The position numbers and the translations under genes are program-made. From positions 40,624 to 104,623 of the forward strand of contig NZ_CAJNOB010000001.1 in the NCBI RefSeq assembly GCF_905250085.1: a stretch of DNA of 64,000 bases, given 5' to 3'. The notes under the pieces were generated by a model. That model did no database searches and was not told the DNA's origin. It saw nothing but the letters and a program-made list of their open reading frames with translations. Source of the DNA: Candidatus Methylacidithermus pantelleriae. GTDB taxonomy: Bacteria; Verrucomicrobiota; Verrucomicrobiia; Methylacidiphilales; Methylacidiphilaceae. Numbering within the stretch: the stretch's first letter is position 1; every line of letters begins with the position of its first letter. Below are positions 63,017-64,000 of the stretch, one piece after another.

Positions 63017-64000
63017 ATGAAATCGACTCGCATCGCCGAAATCAAAGGGAGAGAACTCTTAGATTCGCGCGGCCATCCTACCGTGGAAGCGGAGGTAGTG
63101 CTGGAATGTGGGGCTCGGGCCTGTGCGCTTGTTCCTTCTGGAGCTAGCCGGGGAGAAGAAGAGGCCTGGGAGCTTCGGGATGGAGACAAAACCCGCTTCC
63201 GAGGGCTTGGGGTTAGCCGGGCGGTCCATCATATCCGCTCCATCTTGGCTCCTGCCCTCCAGGGGCAGGACGCTCTGGACCAGCTCGAGGTCGATCGCAA
63301 ACTCTGCGCTCTGGATGGAACGCCCAACAAATCCAAGCTGGGAGCCAATGCGCTTCTGGCAGTCTCTCTGGCCTGTGCCAAAGCCGCCGCCCAAGCCGTG
63401 GGCCTTCCTCTTTACCGCTACGTGGGGGGTTCGCAGGCAAGGATTTTGCCCGTACCCTTTGCGAACCTTGTCAACGGCGGGGTCCATTCGGAAGCACCCC
63501 TTGATTTTCAGGAATTTATGATTGTTCCTCGAGGTTTTCCCACCTTTTCAGAAGCCCTCCGGAGCGGCGTGGAAATTGTCTATGCCCTGCGCGAGGTTCT
63601 CCAAGAGCGGCATCTGAGCGTGGGAATCGGGGATGAGGGCGGATTTGCGCCGGAACTCCATCATGCAGAAGAGGTACTTGAGCTTATGACCCTCGCGGTC
63701 AAACGGGCAGGGTATGCGCCAGGAAGGGAAATTTTTTTTGCCATCGACGTTGCAGCTAGCCAGTTGTACGAGAAAGAAACGGGTCTTTATACGTTTCCCA
63801 AGTCGGGCGCGCGGTCCTTGTCCATTAGGGAGCTTGTGGGTTATTACCAGACTCTGGCCCAGCGCTTCCCCTTAGTCTCCCTTGAAGACGGGGCCGCGGA
63901 AGAGGACTGGGAAGGATGGAAGCTTTTGACGGAAACCCTGGGCAAGACCCTCCAGCTTGTCGGTGACGATCTCTTTGTCACGCAGGTCGCTCGCCTTCAG
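63017..64000 (+). CDS. eno: Enolase, N-terminal three quarters (cut by window end)
   Basis: The frame opens at ATG 63017 and is still open at the right edge (328 residues visible of about 420). Glycolytic enolase interconverts 2-phosphoglycerate and PEP. Metal and catalytic sites are present: GIGDEGGFAPEL (proton donor Glu), FFAIDVAAS, PLVSLEDG and QLVGDDLFVT. Several usually invariant spots differ: VPSGASRGEEEAWELRDGD has Arg where Thr is normal, DSRGHPT has His for Asn, and NGGVHSEAPLDFQEFM replaces the usual HADNxxDxQE. It is therefore a divergent enolase, perhaps a paralogue. The last lysine ligands lie outside. Confidence 0.92.
   Translation, partial: MKSTRIAEIKGRELLDSRGHPTVEAEVVLECGARACALVPSGASRGEEEAWELRDGDKTRFRGLGVSRAVHHIRSILAPALQGQDALDQLEVDRKLCALDGTPNKSKLGANALLAVSLACAKAAAQAVGLPLYRYVGGSQARILPVPFANLVNGGVHSEAPLDFQEFMIVPRGFPTFSEALRSGVEIVYALREVLQERHLSVGIGDEGGFAPELHHAEEVLELMTLAVKRAGYAPGREIFFAIDVAASQLYEKETGLYTFPKSGARSLSIRELVGYYQTLAQRFPLVSLEDGAAEEDWEGWKLLTETLGKTLQLVGDDLFVTQVARLQ

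Overview
The window reads as chromosomal DNA of a moderately GC-rich, aerobic, Gram-negative bacterium. A beta-barrel outer-membrane protein, RseP, Lgt, RuvABC and haem A synthesis genes (ctaA, ctaB) are all present. The plant/Chlamydia-type long IspG, the MoxR-DUF58-BatA-BatB-BatD cluster and the thioredoxin and DUF3088 types suggest the PVC superphylum, probably Verrucomicrobia close to the methanotrophic Methylacidiphilales. That placement comes from protein character alone, without a database search. Genes are dense, often overlapping by 4-13 nt, and use GTG/TTG starts freely.

Layout. 0-3 kb: the end of manA, lysC, a TPR protein and a DUF3088 protein. 3.4-4.2 kb: tRNA-Thr followed by a structured non-coding stretch with a dispersed repeat. 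4.2-11.8 kb (minus): thrS-infC-rpmI-rplT-dxr-rseP-ispG, joining translation genes, two MEP isoprenoid steps and a site-2 protease. 12-14 kb: lgt and a FAD amine oxidase. 14.2-16.2 kb: a decayed TnpB-related transposase. 16.6-18.6 kb (minus): ctaA-ctaB. 18.8-26.1 kb (plus): moxR-DUF58-batA-batB-batD/TPR/SH3, a probable cell-envelope stress cluster. 27-29 kb: an outer-membrane protein and RNase P RNA. 29-40 kb: HAD phosphatase, three methyltransferases, two glycosyltransferases, a large polytopic membrane protein, a DUF4915-like protein and a specialised NusG paralogue, together a likely surface-glycan region. 40.9-46.6 kb: tRNA-Lys, rhodanese-like lipoprotein, YjbQ, ruvB, ruvA, ruvC, an NtrC-type regulator without a visible DNA-binding domain, and a thioredoxin-like protein. 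46.9-49.2 kb: a second decayed TnpB-related copy. 49.6-51 kb: thiH-thiS. 51-55.7 kb (minus): trpC-trpF-trpB-gmk-coaC-Lys-rich peptide-purE. 55.9-59 kb: L,D-transpeptidase, a third TnpB-related relic, mutL. 59.1-60.1 kb: a broken IS607-type element. 60.2-64 kb: parB, tRNA-Val, tRNA-Asn, the second copy of the dispersed repeat, a PLD-like nuclease and a truncated enolase.

I found no CRISPR array, defence island or prophage. The most intriguing non-standard material is: (i) a 107-bp repeat, present twice in the same orientation 0.2-0.3 kb downstream of tRNA genes and carrying DnaA-box-like 9-mers; (ii) a possible pseudoknotted RNA beside its first copy; (iii) a 0.9-kb hairpin-rich non-coding interval upstream of the NusG paralogue; (iv) a 25-residue Lys/Ala/Pro peptide gene with an almost perfect Shine-Dalgarno; and (v) proteins of known families lacking a hallmark part (ThrRS without TGS, NtrC-type protein without HTH, rhodanese without its Cys, CoaC without CoaB).
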